47,290 bases of DNA from Vampirovibrionales bacterium (GCA_025449835.1 JANWIO010000144.1:1-47290); one strand, 5' to 3'; positions 36,195 to 45,705 are shown, counted from the stretch's first letter. Made by a program: numbers and translations. The notes: a model not told the origin generated them from the letters alone.

Positions 36195-39100
36195 TCAAGC
36201 TCGCAAGAGAATTGCTTCCAAGGACAGCCTAATTTCGACAGTCTTGAGCATGTTTTGTTTGATGAGATTCTTGGATTCTATTTTCTCTAAAAAATCCAGG
36301 ATGAAAGGATGATCTCCTTTTTCCAAGAAACTTTTTCCGGTCAACTCCTTTAGAAGTTTTCGGTTTGGTTTGAGGTCTTTATAAGCACTCAAGTTTTCAA
36401 TGGCTGTTACAACCCGCTCACGAGTTACATCTTCAGGAAGGGTCTGCATGTTTTTAATTCGAGAAACGAGTGTATTCATCCGTTCAGAAGCAATACTGAT
36501 TTCAGCAAGGTTATCCGAATCACTCAGTTCAACTTCTTCCAGATGTTTTCTATACTCCAGGAGCTTCTGATAAATGGTATCAGCCGTGTTTTTGATGTGC
36601 TCTGATGAAAACACTGTTCCTGCTTCCGGTGTTTTTACGCCATATTCCATTGCCTTGCCAAAAGCGCCTTTATCCTGAGTTAAATCATTCCACAGCAAGA
36701 TATCCCGTAAAGTACTTTCAATGAGTTCACCGTTGGGACCAAAACGTTGAATCCTAAGCCCAACAATGGCTGTTGGCTCATCATCCTGACCAGTACGACG
36801 TCCTAAGGTAATCGGGTTAACTGGGTAGTCTTCACCCATCTCCCGAAGCTGCCTACTCACGTCCTCTCCATAAAGCAGTTCCAGGTGGGTGATTAAATCG
36901 TTATAAACCTCCTGGTTTTCATAAATCTTTTCCTGAAGGCTTCCTTGCTCAAGCCGTCTGGCATTACGTAGGTTCTTGATAAAATCAATGTATCCTGGCA
37001 ATACCTCGTCATCAAAAAACGTATCGCCATAAATGGATGGTCCGAGATCCTTGATTTCAAAAGATGATTGGGTTTTAGAGGGAGAAGCATCCGATTTGGA
37101 TCCATTAGTACCATTCTGTACTTCGGCATTAGATTCGCCTATGAGCTTTTTGTGGAGGTTATCCAAGCGGCTTGCCTGCCGAAGAAGTTGGCTTTCACTG
37201 TTGGCATAATATATTTGTAACTCTTGAACCCGGTGTTTCTTGGGCCTATCAATCCTCCCGATTCGTTGTTCCAAGACCATTGGATTCCAGGGTAGATCAA
37301 TGTTAATCAGAATGTCGGCATCCTGAAGATTTTGGCCAACGGACAAAGTTTCTGAGCCAATCAAGACTGAGAGTTGTTGCTCTGGAGGGGGAAGAACCTC
37401 ATCTTTTCGGCAAGTAGCAACGGGGGCAAACTTCTTAAATAAATGTTCTCTGGGTACGCCTATTTCAGATTGCTTTCCTTTGGTGATGTTATTGGCCGTA
37501 AAAATCATTGACTTGCCTTGGGCAGGGTAATAAATTTTCCGGCCTCCCATTGCCATCCCAATCCCTTTGCTATTAACCAGTTCGTCTTGGCACATATAGT
37601 TGTAATAATCCAGAACAGAATCGGCAAAAGTGGAAATGAGTAAGACTTTTTCACCAGCTTTGATTAAATCCTTAACCTTTTTTGTAACTTCTTCCCGTTT
37701 GTGATCTTTTACAAACTCATCACTGAGCATATCTTTGATTGTTTCTAACCGGTCCCAATCTTCCTCACAATGGGCCAACATATCTGACCGGATTTGAGCC
37801 GCTTTCTCCGGGATTTCTTGGATGGTTTCAATGGCATTGTTGATGAGCTGTAGCAAACGTTGTTCACGCTCATTGATATCCAGTTCTTCCTCGTCCTCTT
37901 CAAACTCATCTTCATCCAGCATCGACTCATCCGAGGGGAAAGCTTCAAGGTCAATACCGGCTTCTCTGTTTTTGTATTTCTCCAGTTTATAATGAGACAA
38001 AAGAAATTCTCTTAATCCTTCCGGTGTTGGTTCGACTTCGTTCAAGCGATCTTCCAGTTCTTTTAACCGGTATTGGAAGTTACTGATGGTTCGTTTTAGC
38101 GCATACATACTGGACTCAGCCCGTTGCAAGAAGAACCTGCGCATATTGCTGGGCAAGCCGTGGTGTTCAGGAGATTCCCCAAAATACCGAATTGGGTTGG
38201 CAAATGGAATGCGTAAATCCTTCTCAAAGGATTGGAAGATTTGATCCAGAGCTTGTTCGGTGCTGTCTTCAAACTGAACCGGCAACCATTTGGCAATCCG
38301 TTTGGCGTAAAGATTCAAAGCCGGGTATGCTTCTTTTAGCATAGCCCGTGTCCGTTGGAGGAACAGTTCCCGATAGACCCGTCTGAAAACTGGTGTGTTA
38401 TCAATAAACAGTTCAACGTGTTCCCGGTCTTCAAAATAGGATTTGACTTGTTCCAGTCCGATATCAGCAAACCCTTGGGTTTGGGTTAGGAAAGGAGCAA
38501 GGATGTTATAGATATCTTCTCGTCGATTGTTCCATGGTGTTGCTGTTAATAACAGGTAATAGCGTTGTTTCTTGCGTTTCTGATCTTTTTCTTTGATTTC
38601 CTGACAAGTCTTATGAATCCGGTTGCCAAAGTTCCGAATGCCTTCATGGGCCTCGTCAATGATAATTAAGTCCGGGCCGCCGTAGCGGTTAAAGTCCTCA
38701 ACAAAACTGTTACCTTTTCGGCCCATCAGATTTTTGTTGTAAAGTTCAAAATCTCCTCGTTCGTGAGAAAATCCCAACTCCTCCATCTCTTTGAGCCAGT
38801 TGGCCTGGAGCTTTTTAGATGCCACTACCGCAATTTTTGGCTTGGTTTCCATTGAGATCTTCGCCGCCGCCGCCGCCAACCGGGTTTTACCAAGACCCAC
38901 TGCATCAGCGCAAACAGCAACCCCAAAGTCGTTCATGACCCTAGCACAATGGAGAGCGCCGGATTTTTGATGCTCAAAAAGAGTGCCTTGGTCCACTAAT
39001 TCGTCCAATACCTCACTAGCTTCAAGTTTAAATTGATGAGGGCGTAAAGTTCCCAACCAATAAAGAAAATCCTTGGGCGTTCCATGTTTACCATTCATTA

Positions 39101-40466
39101 ATTTTTCTACGGCATCCTTAAACCCCTCAATATCTTGGTAATTAGCCAATTGCTCTAACTTCTCGACCTTGGGTTCTTTTTTTAGATTGGCAGGATACTT
39201 TTTATCGCCTTTGATAGAAACAATTTGAATCGGGCGTGAGGGATGATCAGGGGATACCGTTATGTCCCCTTTGATTTCATCAGGGGTTTTCTCCTCAATG
39301 GTAATTTTTACAAGATCATTGTCTTCCACTGCCAGGGAATCGACCTGATCCAGATTCTTCCCTTTGACTTTTAACGGCGTAGTTTCCCCTGCTTTAAAAT
39401 CAGTAGGGCTAATCGAGTCGATTTGAGGGACATACAAAATGTCCCGTCTGGCCCGCTCTTTTTTCACCTGCTCTAAAAATGTTGCACTGATGGTATGGGT
39501 GAATTTACTGTCGTTCCATTCTCCATCAAACTCTTCAATGCTTTGTTTAATAATTTCGGCGTCCCGACTCTCGATAGAGTACATAAAGGTGACACTTTCG
39601 GCATTACGAGAATGGGCGGCACGAGTAAAATTGTCTGAACCCTCATGCATAATGTGATGACCCAGATGATCAGTAAAGATTCCGGTTTTCTTGTGGTAGA
39701 TAGCCTTCACATCGTCCATCTTGACCATACGGATATCCAAAATGTTGAGTCGGATAAGTTCTGCCATAATCTCGGTGGAGGTAAACTTACTGTCATCCAA
39801 GCCTTGGAGAAAGGCTTCTAGCGATTCAGTCAAAAACCGGTTCCGATATTCCGCCCCTTGAAGCTTTTCCATCTCATCCAAGTCCCGCTTTTGGGTGAAG
39901 CCCATCCAATCAACCAACAATTGAACCTTACCTTCAGAGCGGATAATTTCCTGAAGTGGTTCTTCATAGATTTTCAGAACACCACTATCAAAGTAACCAC
40001 TGGAACGGCGGTAGACGGCAGACCGGCTCAGGGCTTTCTTGAAAAAGAGATTGTATTCTTCCAGTTCTTTTGGCAGGCTATAGCGACGTTTACCCCTGTC
40101 TTCTAGCTCCAGAAAACTCCCTTCAATCAAGTCTTCCTCAATTTCCCGGTATTCTAGGGTAAAGAACTTTTCAATCAGGTCAATAGCCGCTGTTCGGAAT
40201 AGGGTTATGCTTGGGATGTCTTTTTCTTTCTGAGGAATATAGAAGAAAATCTCTCCAGTCCGGGTATCAATCCGAATCACTTTATGGCTGGCTGCCGTTT
40301 TAGAAGCTGATAAGCGTTGTAACAACAAAGCACTCAGGTCGTTGTCCTGGGCAATGTTCTCAAAAAGAAGCCAAAACTGGTTCTGTGCCCCCTGTATCGG
40401 TTTGCCTTGCAGCTGATAGTAAGGGCGTTGTTTGGCGATTAATTTCTGAAGAACCTGTTCCAGCAT
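36195..40466 (-). CDS. PLD / Ig-like / SNF2 helicase fusion protein
   Basis: 1423 residues. The N-terminal region (about 130-340) is phospholipase D-like with HKK at 258-260 and the following GSDNF (276-280), a possible nuclease. Residues about 345-420 (IDSISPTDFKAGETTPLKVK onward) have the pattern of an Ig-like IPT/TIG domain. The rest is an SNF2/superfamily 2 ATPase: Walker A DAVGLGKT (521-528), DEAH (604-607), TATPWNN (641-647), and C-terminal QRIGRIDR with the arginine finger. Long helical insertions occur between the two RecA lobes. Known relatives lie in restriction-like and DISARM-like defence loci. GGAGG lies 13 bases before the ATG. Confidence 0.82.
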   Translation of the reverse strand: MLEQVLQKLIAKQRPYYQLQGKPIQGAQNQFWLLFENIAQDNDLSALLLQRLSASKTAASHKVIRIDTRTGEIFFYIPQKEKDIPSITLFRTAAIDLIEKFFTLEYREIEEDLIEGSFLELEDRGKRRYSLPKELEEYNLFFKKALSRSAVYRRSSGYFDSGVLKIYEEPLQEIIRSEGKVQLLVDWMGFTQKRDLDEMEKLQGAEYRNRFLTESLEAFLQGLDDSKFTSTEIMAELIRLNILDIRMVKMDDVKAIYHKKTGIFTDHLGHHIMHEGSDNFTRAAHSRNAESVTFMYSIESRDAEIIKQSIEEFDGEWNDSKFTHTISATFLEQVKKERARRDILYVPQIDSISPTDFKAGETTPLKVKGKNLDQVDSLAVEDNDLVKITIEEKTPDEIKGDITVSPDHPSRPIQIVSIKGDKKYPANLKKEPKVEKLEQLANYQDIEGFKDAVEKLMNGKHGTPKDFLYWLGTLRPHQFKLEASEVLDELVDQGTLFEHQKSGALHCARVMNDFGVAVCADAVGLGKTRLAAAAAKISMETKPKIAVVASKKLQANWLKEMEELGFSHERGDFELYNKNLMGRKGNSFVEDFNRYGGPDLIIIDEAHEGIRNFGNRIHKTCQEIKEKDQKRKKQRYYLLLTATPWNNRREDIYNILAPFLTQTQGFADIGLEQVKSYFEDREHVELFIDNTPVFRRVYRELFLQRTRAMLKEAYPALNLYAKRIAKWLPVQFEDSTEQALDQIFQSFEKDLRIPFANPIRYFGESPEHHGLPSNMRRFFLQRAESSMYALKRTISNFQYRLKELEDRLNEVEPTPEGLREFLLSHYKLEKYKNREAGIDLEAFPSDESMLDEDEFEEDEEELDINEREQRLLQLINNAIETIQEIPEKAAQIRSDMLAHCEEDWDRLETIKDMLSDEFVKDHKREEVTKKVKDLIKAGEKVLLISTFADSVLDYYNYMCQDELVNSKGIGMAMGGRKIYYPAQGKSMIFTANNITKGKQSEIGVPREHLFKKFAPVATCRKDEVLPPPEQQLSVLIGSETLSVGQNLQDADILINIDLPWNPMVLEQRIGRIDRPKKHRVQELQIYYANSESQLLRQASRLDNLHKKLIGESNAEVQNGTNGSKSDASPSKTQSSFEIKDLGPSIYGDTFFDDEVLPGYIDFIKNLRNARRLEQGSLQEKIYENQEVYNDLITHLELLYGEDVSRQLREMGEDYPVNPITLGRRTGQDDEPTAIVGLRIQRFGPNGELIESTLRDILLWNDLTQDKGAFGKAMEYGVKTPEAGTVFSSEHIKNTADTIYQKLLEYRKHLEEVELSDSDNLAEISIASERMNTLVSRIKNMQTLPEDVTRERVVTAIENLSAYKDLKPNRKLLKELTGKSFLEKGDHPFILDFLEKIESKNLIKQNMLKTVEIRLSLEAILLRA

Positions 40467-40497
40467 CAGACAGTAAAGACCTCCATTAAGCCCAATT

Positions 40498-40547
40498 TAT
40501 GCGTATTGCGCATAAATGCGCATAAAATTGCGTATAATTGCGCATAA
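40498..40547. promoter_or_regulatory. Phased TGCGCATAA repeats, likely operator
   Basis: TGCGCATAA occurs at 40507-40515, 40517-40525 and 40539-40547, and TGCGTATAA at 40529-40537. Spacing is 10, 12 and 10 bases, about one helical turn, so binding would be on one face. TATGCGTA at 40498-40505 adds a reverse half. They lie just before the helicase start codon and just after the AlbA gene, suggesting control of the downstream part of the operon by a winged-helix protein. Confidence 0.6.
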
Positions 40548-40548
40548 C

Positions 40549-40740
40549 TCACGTTTCCTCCTGAGTGGATGTATACCATCGGCTACTTCGTTTAGAACCC
40601 TTTAGAATTACTCGATTTTCATTTTTCAATTCCTGTAAAAGAAGTTGGATCGACCTTTTAGATAGATGGGGTAATACTTGCATCAATTCACTCAAGGGAC
40701 TCCCTGTTTTTGGATTTTCCCGAAGGTGTTTTAATAGCAG
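40549..40740 (-). pseudogene. Severed C-terminal winged helix of the AlbA gene
   Basis: Directly after the TAA at 40743-40741, in the same frame, come 63 codons reading LLLKHLRENPKTGSPLSELM onward to KGSKRSSRWYTSTQEET, then TGA at 40551-40549. The pattern is a winged-helix DNA-binding domain (helix-turn-helix then a Lys/Arg-rich wing), as expected at the C-terminus of this regulator family. It is either a nonsense-mutated tail, a readthrough product, or evidence of a sequencing error at one base. Confidence 0.65.
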
Positions 40741-42183
40741 TTATTTGTTAGTTTCCCTATCCAGGCCCTTTTTTCGGGTGTAAGTGCCTTTTTCTCCTAT
40801 AAACGAGTAATAATCTTTGGAAAGAATATAATGCGCTCCCTTACCACGTCCTCCAACTTGCTCCACTAAACCTTGATGAACAAGATTGTCCAAAATTGGC
40901 TTGTAGTCAGGAGGCACTTTTTTATCTTGCCGAATCAAATCCAAAACCAATAGGTCATGAGCAAACAAAGTCATTCCTAATTTCTCATGAACCTTTTGAA
41001 CAAAGGCTAAAAAGTTCTTGTCCTGAATATGCCCTTCCAATGTAAGCCGGACTTCGTAGGGATCAGAGCCTCCATAGCTGGGTAGAGATTTACTTTCAGA
41101 CAGTAAAAGCCGATACATCAGATCCACTCCAAGGCCAGAACGCTCTACCAAGCCACACCGTTGAATGGCCAATGCCAAACATCGGTTTCTGGGAGCCTGT
41201 TTGTCCAGAATATTTTCCGGGGTAATACCGGGCATAAAACCGCCGGGGTTTGTAATCAACAAAGTTTCCGGGTATTGCTTGACGAATATGGAGGACTGAG
41301 ACTGATAATCCCGGTGAACCAAGGCGTTCAGAATGGCTTCTCGAACAACCGATTCGTTGAACATCTTGACTTCAAACTTGAAGAATCCCATCTGATAGAA
41401 TTCGATGGTGTTTCTCAGGTTAATTTCGTTCCAAAGTTCATCCAAGTAGAGCAAAATACCCGTTCGGTATTCTTTCCGGGCTTGGTATTCGATGATATAG
41501 CGTTCCTTCCGATACTCAAAGATTGTTTCAGCTTGAGCCAAGTGGCGTCCAAGCCCTTTGTATGTGCCCATCAGAATCAAACTGGCATAGGTTAAGTGGC
41601 CTTTATTGAGAAGATCGGCATTTTCCAAGAGTTGCATGGGAGGAAGCTTTTTGAGTTCCTGATTGCCGGATTTTTGTATCCATCGGGTTCGGAACGCTTC
41701 AATCGCCACAGGGTCCAAGTCTTCTAAAGTTGTATCAGGGCAGGGATCACCCGAAAAATCATGGCCGGTTTCCGTAAAAATATCCAGCAAGTGATCCTCG
41801 GTCATGTGGGTTAAGGATTGGCCGTAGCGAATCCAGTATTTACCTTTGTAGCGAATGGGAACCCCTTTAGGGCGTGAAGCTGCTCTGAAAACTAGCACTC
41901 GACCGGCAGGGTCTTGATGCTCCTCAACATCTATCCGAATGCCTAATTCACTGATGAGAAAACGTTTGATTTCCTGAAGCGCGGCGCCTTGATAGGCATT
42001 GGTGCCAACGATAGTTCTGGGAAGTTCATCGCTAATTCCCAATACCAGTTGACCGCCGCCTACGTTCGCCAAGGCGCAACAGTATTGCGCCACGGTATCT
42101 TTATCCAAAGAGCTTCGGGCCGCCTTAAACTCCAGGCTTTCGTTTTCCAGGGCTTGGAGGAAGCGGTCATGGACAGCGCTCAT
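40741..42183 (-). CDS. AlbA/Schlafen-type ATP-binding regulator
   Basis: 480 residues. The N-terminal AlbA_2 domain has ESLEFKAARSSLDKDTVAQY then ANVGGGQLVLGI. A GHKL-type ATPase domain follows, with REAILNALVHRDY (N box) and ITNPGGF (G1 box). A winged-helix region is at the end (LVLDLIRQDKK onward). This is the COG2865-type predicted regulator/ATPase often found in defence loci. The start at 42183 gives an ATGA overlap with the methylase stop. A TTG at 42195 is unsuitable because GGAGG directly abuts it. An in-frame TAA ends the gene 63 codons before the expected end. Confidence 0.8.
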   Translation of the reverse strand: MSAVHDRFLQALENESLEFKAARSSLDKDTVAQYCCALANVGGGQLVLGISDELPRTIVGTNAYQGAALQEIKRFLISELGIRIDVEEHQDPAGRVLVFRAASRPKGVPIRYKGKYWIRYGQSLTHMTEDHLLDIFTETGHDFSGDPCPDTTLEDLDPVAIEAFRTRWIQKSGNQELKKLPPMQLLENADLLNKGHLTYASLILMGTYKGLGRHLAQAETIFEYRKERYIIEYQARKEYRTGILLYLDELWNEINLRNTIEFYQMGFFKFEVKMFNESVVREAILNALVHRDYQSQSSIFVKQYPETLLITNPGGFMPGITPENILDKQAPRNRCLALAIQRCGLVERSGLGVDLMYRLLLSESKSLPSYGGSDPYEVRLTLEGHIQDKNFLAFVQKVHEKLGMTLFAHDLLVLDLIRQDKKVPPDYKPILDNLVHQGLVEQVGGRGKGAHYILSKDYYSFIGEKGTYTRKKGLDRETNK

Positions 42184-45100
42184 TGAATCGGCCAACCTCC
42201 ATGTTCCTCAATGTCGTTTTCAATCTGAGTCATGAGATCAATTGTTTCAGAAATAGTTGAAATGATCTTCTTGAAATGATTGATTTCATCAGAGGATAGT
42301 TTTTTGCCCTTACGTGTATTCGGCCTCTTACATCCAGTTAGCCATTGTTTACAGACCTGATATCCTCCGACATGGAAATCCCAAACTTCGGTAGAAATGT
42401 TATCAAAATACTGAGTATTGTTGATAAAGATTCTATTGTTATTAAAGTCAGCTCTTTCAACCAAGTTCTCACCATCTATAGGGAAAGAGGATATTTCTGG
42501 GAGTGTTATTTCCATTAATTGGGTTTGAACTAATCTCTTTCCTAGGTTAGCTAACTTAAAGAACAACTTTCTATCTGTGGTTACAGGTATTCTAGGGAAA
42601 TCCCTCTTTAAAAACTCGGCATAACGACTCCGATACCCTTCTGAATGAAGTATAGAAAATATGTAATTAAAAATGTCTTCTGGGCCAAAGGTATTGGACT
42701 GATCACCTTCTCCCCTGTCGATAAAATTAAGGTTCAAGGCATTTGTAATTAATTGAGTAAATCCTTCTGAAATATTTGGATTTCTTCCTCCTTCGTTATC
42801 TGAAAATAAATTTTGTTGCTCAGACTCAGGATAAACATACAGAGGAAAAACAAACCCATTGTTTGATGTTTTAGAAGACATACAAATAACTTCGGCAAGG
42901 GTATCCGTTACCTGAACGTGCTGAAAATCCTCACCTTTTGTCATTCGAGAAGTGATCAATGCTCGGTTGTCCTTTTTGAAAAGTTGCCTCATAACTTCGC
43001 CACGAGGCATACAATGAAAACCCCTTGATTTTCCTGTAAAATATGTAAACCTCTTATCGAAAGGTCTATATAGAATTTCTGAAATTCGGTTCTGGTCAAG
43101 TCCTGAATCAGTCAGATCTTTTTGCGCCAAGGTAATTTTCCAATCCCTGACATCCTTGCCTAACTGATAGTTTTCTCTAGCTATTTCACAATTTAATTGA
43201 GAAAAATCGTTAATTACATTTTGGACTTCATTGGTTGTCCACTGAATTGTTAAAGAATCTCTGGCAGTTGCAATACCAACACTGTTTGTTGGAAAAATAT
43301 CTCGAACATTCCAACAGTTCAAATACTCCTCTTCAAACGCAATATCTTGCGGAACAAAGAAATAAAAAGGCAACTTCGGTTCTAACTCTGTCCAATCAGT
43401 CGATTTAATATCATTATCAAGTAACCAGTGATATTTACCAGCAATTAACTCTCCCTCGGCGTTGGTTAATTGTTTTGGCCCCCACAAATCTTTCTGCATA
43501 ACCTTGGCTGTTTTAGGATGTTCATTATTCAACTTGATGAAAAACGTAATCGACACCCCTTGTTGGATTTTAAAGACATTTTCATCTTTAGTTCCATCAG
43601 GATGTTTCTCTTTCTTTCTTGAGTTGCCGTGAAGATCAAGGATAAAAATCTCATCAAAAGAATGCATTAGACTTTCACGCATGCCCCGGAACGTAGGATT
43701 ATCCAGAAAGCTATGGTCAGTGATAAAAGCAACAATACCGTAACCGGTTTTATCAATCCGCCATTGGGCAAAACGAATAAATTTAACATAGTCATTATTA
43801 AGCCATTTTGGATTGCGCTCTCCTAGCGATTCGTTGTTAATCTCGAAATAGTTATGAGTATTTTGGCCTGTTACTGGGTCGTCCCCCCGCATTAATTTGT
43901 AAATCCAAGGCCCTTCGTTAGCCGATTGCCCAAAATAAGGTGGATTGCCTAGTACAACCATGATTGGTTCATCATATTTTATATTTGTTGCAGCATCGCT
44001 TTCATTGGATATAAAGTCTTTGATAATCACATCTGATTTTTTTGCTGTGTCTTCCAATGTATTTGTAAGATAAACTCCAAGTCTCTTTTGTTCAGTAAAA
44101 TTATACTCACTATCTTTCAATTCGATTCCAAGTCTTAGGTGAGCTACTGCATAAGGAGCCATCATCAACTCAAAGCCGAATATTCTTGGCAAAATATTGT
44201 TGTTGACAAATTCATCCCATGTGTTTGTGCCTGCTTCCTTGGTTAGCTTTGTATTGTAATAATATTTGAGTTGTTTAAAAATCTCAAAAAGGAAGGTTCC
44301 GGTCCCTGTGGCAGGGTCAAGAATAAGAACTTTTTCATCTGCTATGCCCTCAGTCTTTTGAAATTTTTCTTTGAGTATTTCATCAAGCGATTTGACGATA
44401 TAAGTAACTACCGGTGAGGGGGTGTAATAAACTCCTCTATCACGCTTTCGGCCCTTATCAAACTCATCCAAAAACGTTTCATAAAAATGGATAACAATGT
44501 CTTCATGATGAGCTTTATCATGTGAAAAATCGGCCATTACTGAACCCATTCGGGCAGATGCTAAACATCCGACTAAATCTTCCACATGATCAAATAGCGG
44601 CTTATATTGTTCTTCTCTTGCGATTAACTCATCAGATAGATATTCGAACAGCTCTTTCAAAAAAGGGTTTGTTGTAGGAATATACTGATTGACATAGCGT
44701 CTTTCAAAAGCTTGTTGGGGGTTAAAGCATCTGGCTGTAAACATTCCATAGGTAATTGTTTCAGCATAGAGATCAGCAAACCCATATTCCTTGGGGTCAT
44801 TAGATGTTAAGTCTAAAAAAGGAATCAATTCTGTTTTAAAGGCTTTATGTAGCCGGTGCAAAAATCCCTTTTCTTTTTCTTCTTTATAGATTGCAATAAT
44901 AGTTTTTTCAATTTCTCTTGTAACTTTTGCCAGTTCTATTGCAAGTTCTTCAGCACTTTCAACAGTCTTATAAAACAGATGATCAATATTGGGAGTATCT
45001 ACAAACAATCCCTTGAGAACGGGAGATTGATCCCGCAGCAAATTGAACTTGATCTGAATTCCCCGGTCCTCAGTCCCACCAATGTAAATCCCCTTAATTC

Positions 45101-45464
45101 GCAAGCCGCTATCGGTTGGCTTTACAAGGGCTACCGTTCCCCGTTTGTGTTTCGGGAGCAACACATACAAGGCCGGTTGGTTTTCCAACTGTCGGTTCAG
45201 GTAATGGCCATAAATGGCTTTGTACAAATCTGACTTAGGCGTTTTAAGGGTATCTTTCAGGGTTTCAGAGTCCTTGCCATTCAATTCTTCAAAAAACCCC
45301 ACTGCTATAGGTCGAACATTCCCCTCAAATTGTGCCAGATAGTAAAATGGACTACCCTGGGGGTCTTTCTTACTCAGTTGATAGCCCCAGTAATTTTTCA
45401 AAGCTTCAACGGATTGGCAGTCTTCCAGTTCAAAAATATTTTCAAGAGTTAATAAAGATGTCAT
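42180..45464 (-). CDS. N6-adenine DNA methylase, type ISP-like, no helicase
   Basis: 1094 residues. An N-terminal helical region of about 330 residues is followed by RDRGVYYTPSPVV (342-353), the SAM-binding motif I DPATGTGT (383-390) and catalytic motif IV NPPY (507-510), then a large C-terminal target-recognition region. This order matches type ISP/IIL single-chain restriction-modification enzymes, but the helicase is missing; it may be supplied by the separate SNF2 protein downstream. It methylates adenine N6 in DNA and could mark self. Its ATG overlaps the HTH stop (ATGA) and its stop overlaps the AlbA start. Confidence 0.85.
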   Translation of the reverse strand: MTSLLTLENIFELEDCQSVEALKNYWGYQLSKKDPQGSPFYYLAQFEGNVRPIAVGFFEELNGKDSETLKDTLKTPKSDLYKAIYGHYLNRQLENQPALYVLLPKHKRGTVALVKPTDSGLRIKGIYIGGTEDRGIQIKFNLLRDQSPVLKGLFVDTPNIDHLFYKTVESAEELAIELAKVTREIEKTIIAIYKEEKEKGFLHRLHKAFKTELIPFLDLTSNDPKEYGFADLYAETITYGMFTARCFNPQQAFERRYVNQYIPTTNPFLKELFEYLSDELIAREEQYKPLFDHVEDLVGCLASARMGSVMADFSHDKAHHEDIVIHFYETFLDEFDKGRKRDRGVYYTPSPVVTYIVKSLDEILKEKFQKTEGIADEKVLILDPATGTGTFLFEIFKQLKYYYNTKLTKEAGTNTWDEFVNNNILPRIFGFELMMAPYAVAHLRLGIELKDSEYNFTEQKRLGVYLTNTLEDTAKKSDVIIKDFISNESDAATNIKYDEPIMVVLGNPPYFGQSANEGPWIYKLMRGDDPVTGQNTHNYFEINNESLGERNPKWLNNDYVKFIRFAQWRIDKTGYGIVAFITDHSFLDNPTFRGMRESLMHSFDEIFILDLHGNSRKKEKHPDGTKDENVFKIQQGVSITFFIKLNNEHPKTAKVMQKDLWGPKQLTNAEGELIAGKYHWLLDNDIKSTDWTELEPKLPFYFFVPQDIAFEEEYLNCWNVRDIFPTNSVGIATARDSLTIQWTTNEVQNVINDFSQLNCEIARENYQLGKDVRDWKITLAQKDLTDSGLDQNRISEILYRPFDKRFTYFTGKSRGFHCMPRGEVMRQLFKKDNRALITSRMTKGEDFQHVQVTDTLAEVICMSSKTSNNGFVFPLYVYPESEQQNLFSDNEGGRNPNISEGFTQLITNALNLNFIDRGEGDQSNTFGPEDIFNYIFSILHSEGYRSRYAEFLKRDFPRIPVTTDRKLFFKLANLGKRLVQTQLMEITLPEISSFPIDGENLVERADFNNNRIFINNTQYFDNISTEVWDFHVGGYQVCKQWLTGCKRPNTRKGKKLSSDEINHFKKIISTISETIDLMTQIENDIEEHGGWPIQ

Positions 45465-45655
45465 TTATTAGCACCCACCTTCCCTACTTTATGTTGATCC
45501 AGCCAATTCGATACATCGTTCGCCTTAAATCGCCAGCTACCTTTGATTTTGATAGCAAAAGGTAGCTCATTATCTTCAAGCATTCTATATATTGTTCTTC
45601 GTGAAATCTTAAGATGCTCAGCAAGCTCATCAATTGTAAAAAGTTGTTCAATCAT
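45461..45655 (-). CDS. Excisionase-family helix-turn-helix protein
   Basis: The frame is open from 45712, but the ATG at 45655 (MIEQLFTIDELAEHLKISRR) is the natural start, giving 64 residues. It is a MerR/excisionase-type HTH: TIDELAEHLKISRRTIYRML, then the wing GSWRFKANDVSNWLD. Such proteins act as recombination directionality factors or as controllers. It is the first gene of the defence operon, overlapping the methylase by ATGA, and diverges from the recombinase gene. It could therefore couple excision with defence expression or act like a controller protein of a restriction-modification system. Confidence 0.82.
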   Translation of the reverse strand: MIEQLFTIDELAEHLKISRRTIYRMLEDNELPFAIKIKGSWRFKANDVSNWLDQHKVGKVGANK

Positions 45656-45705
45656 CGTTTTCAACTCTTTATTTGACCACTGATTTAGGGTAATATTGTC
45701 ACAGA

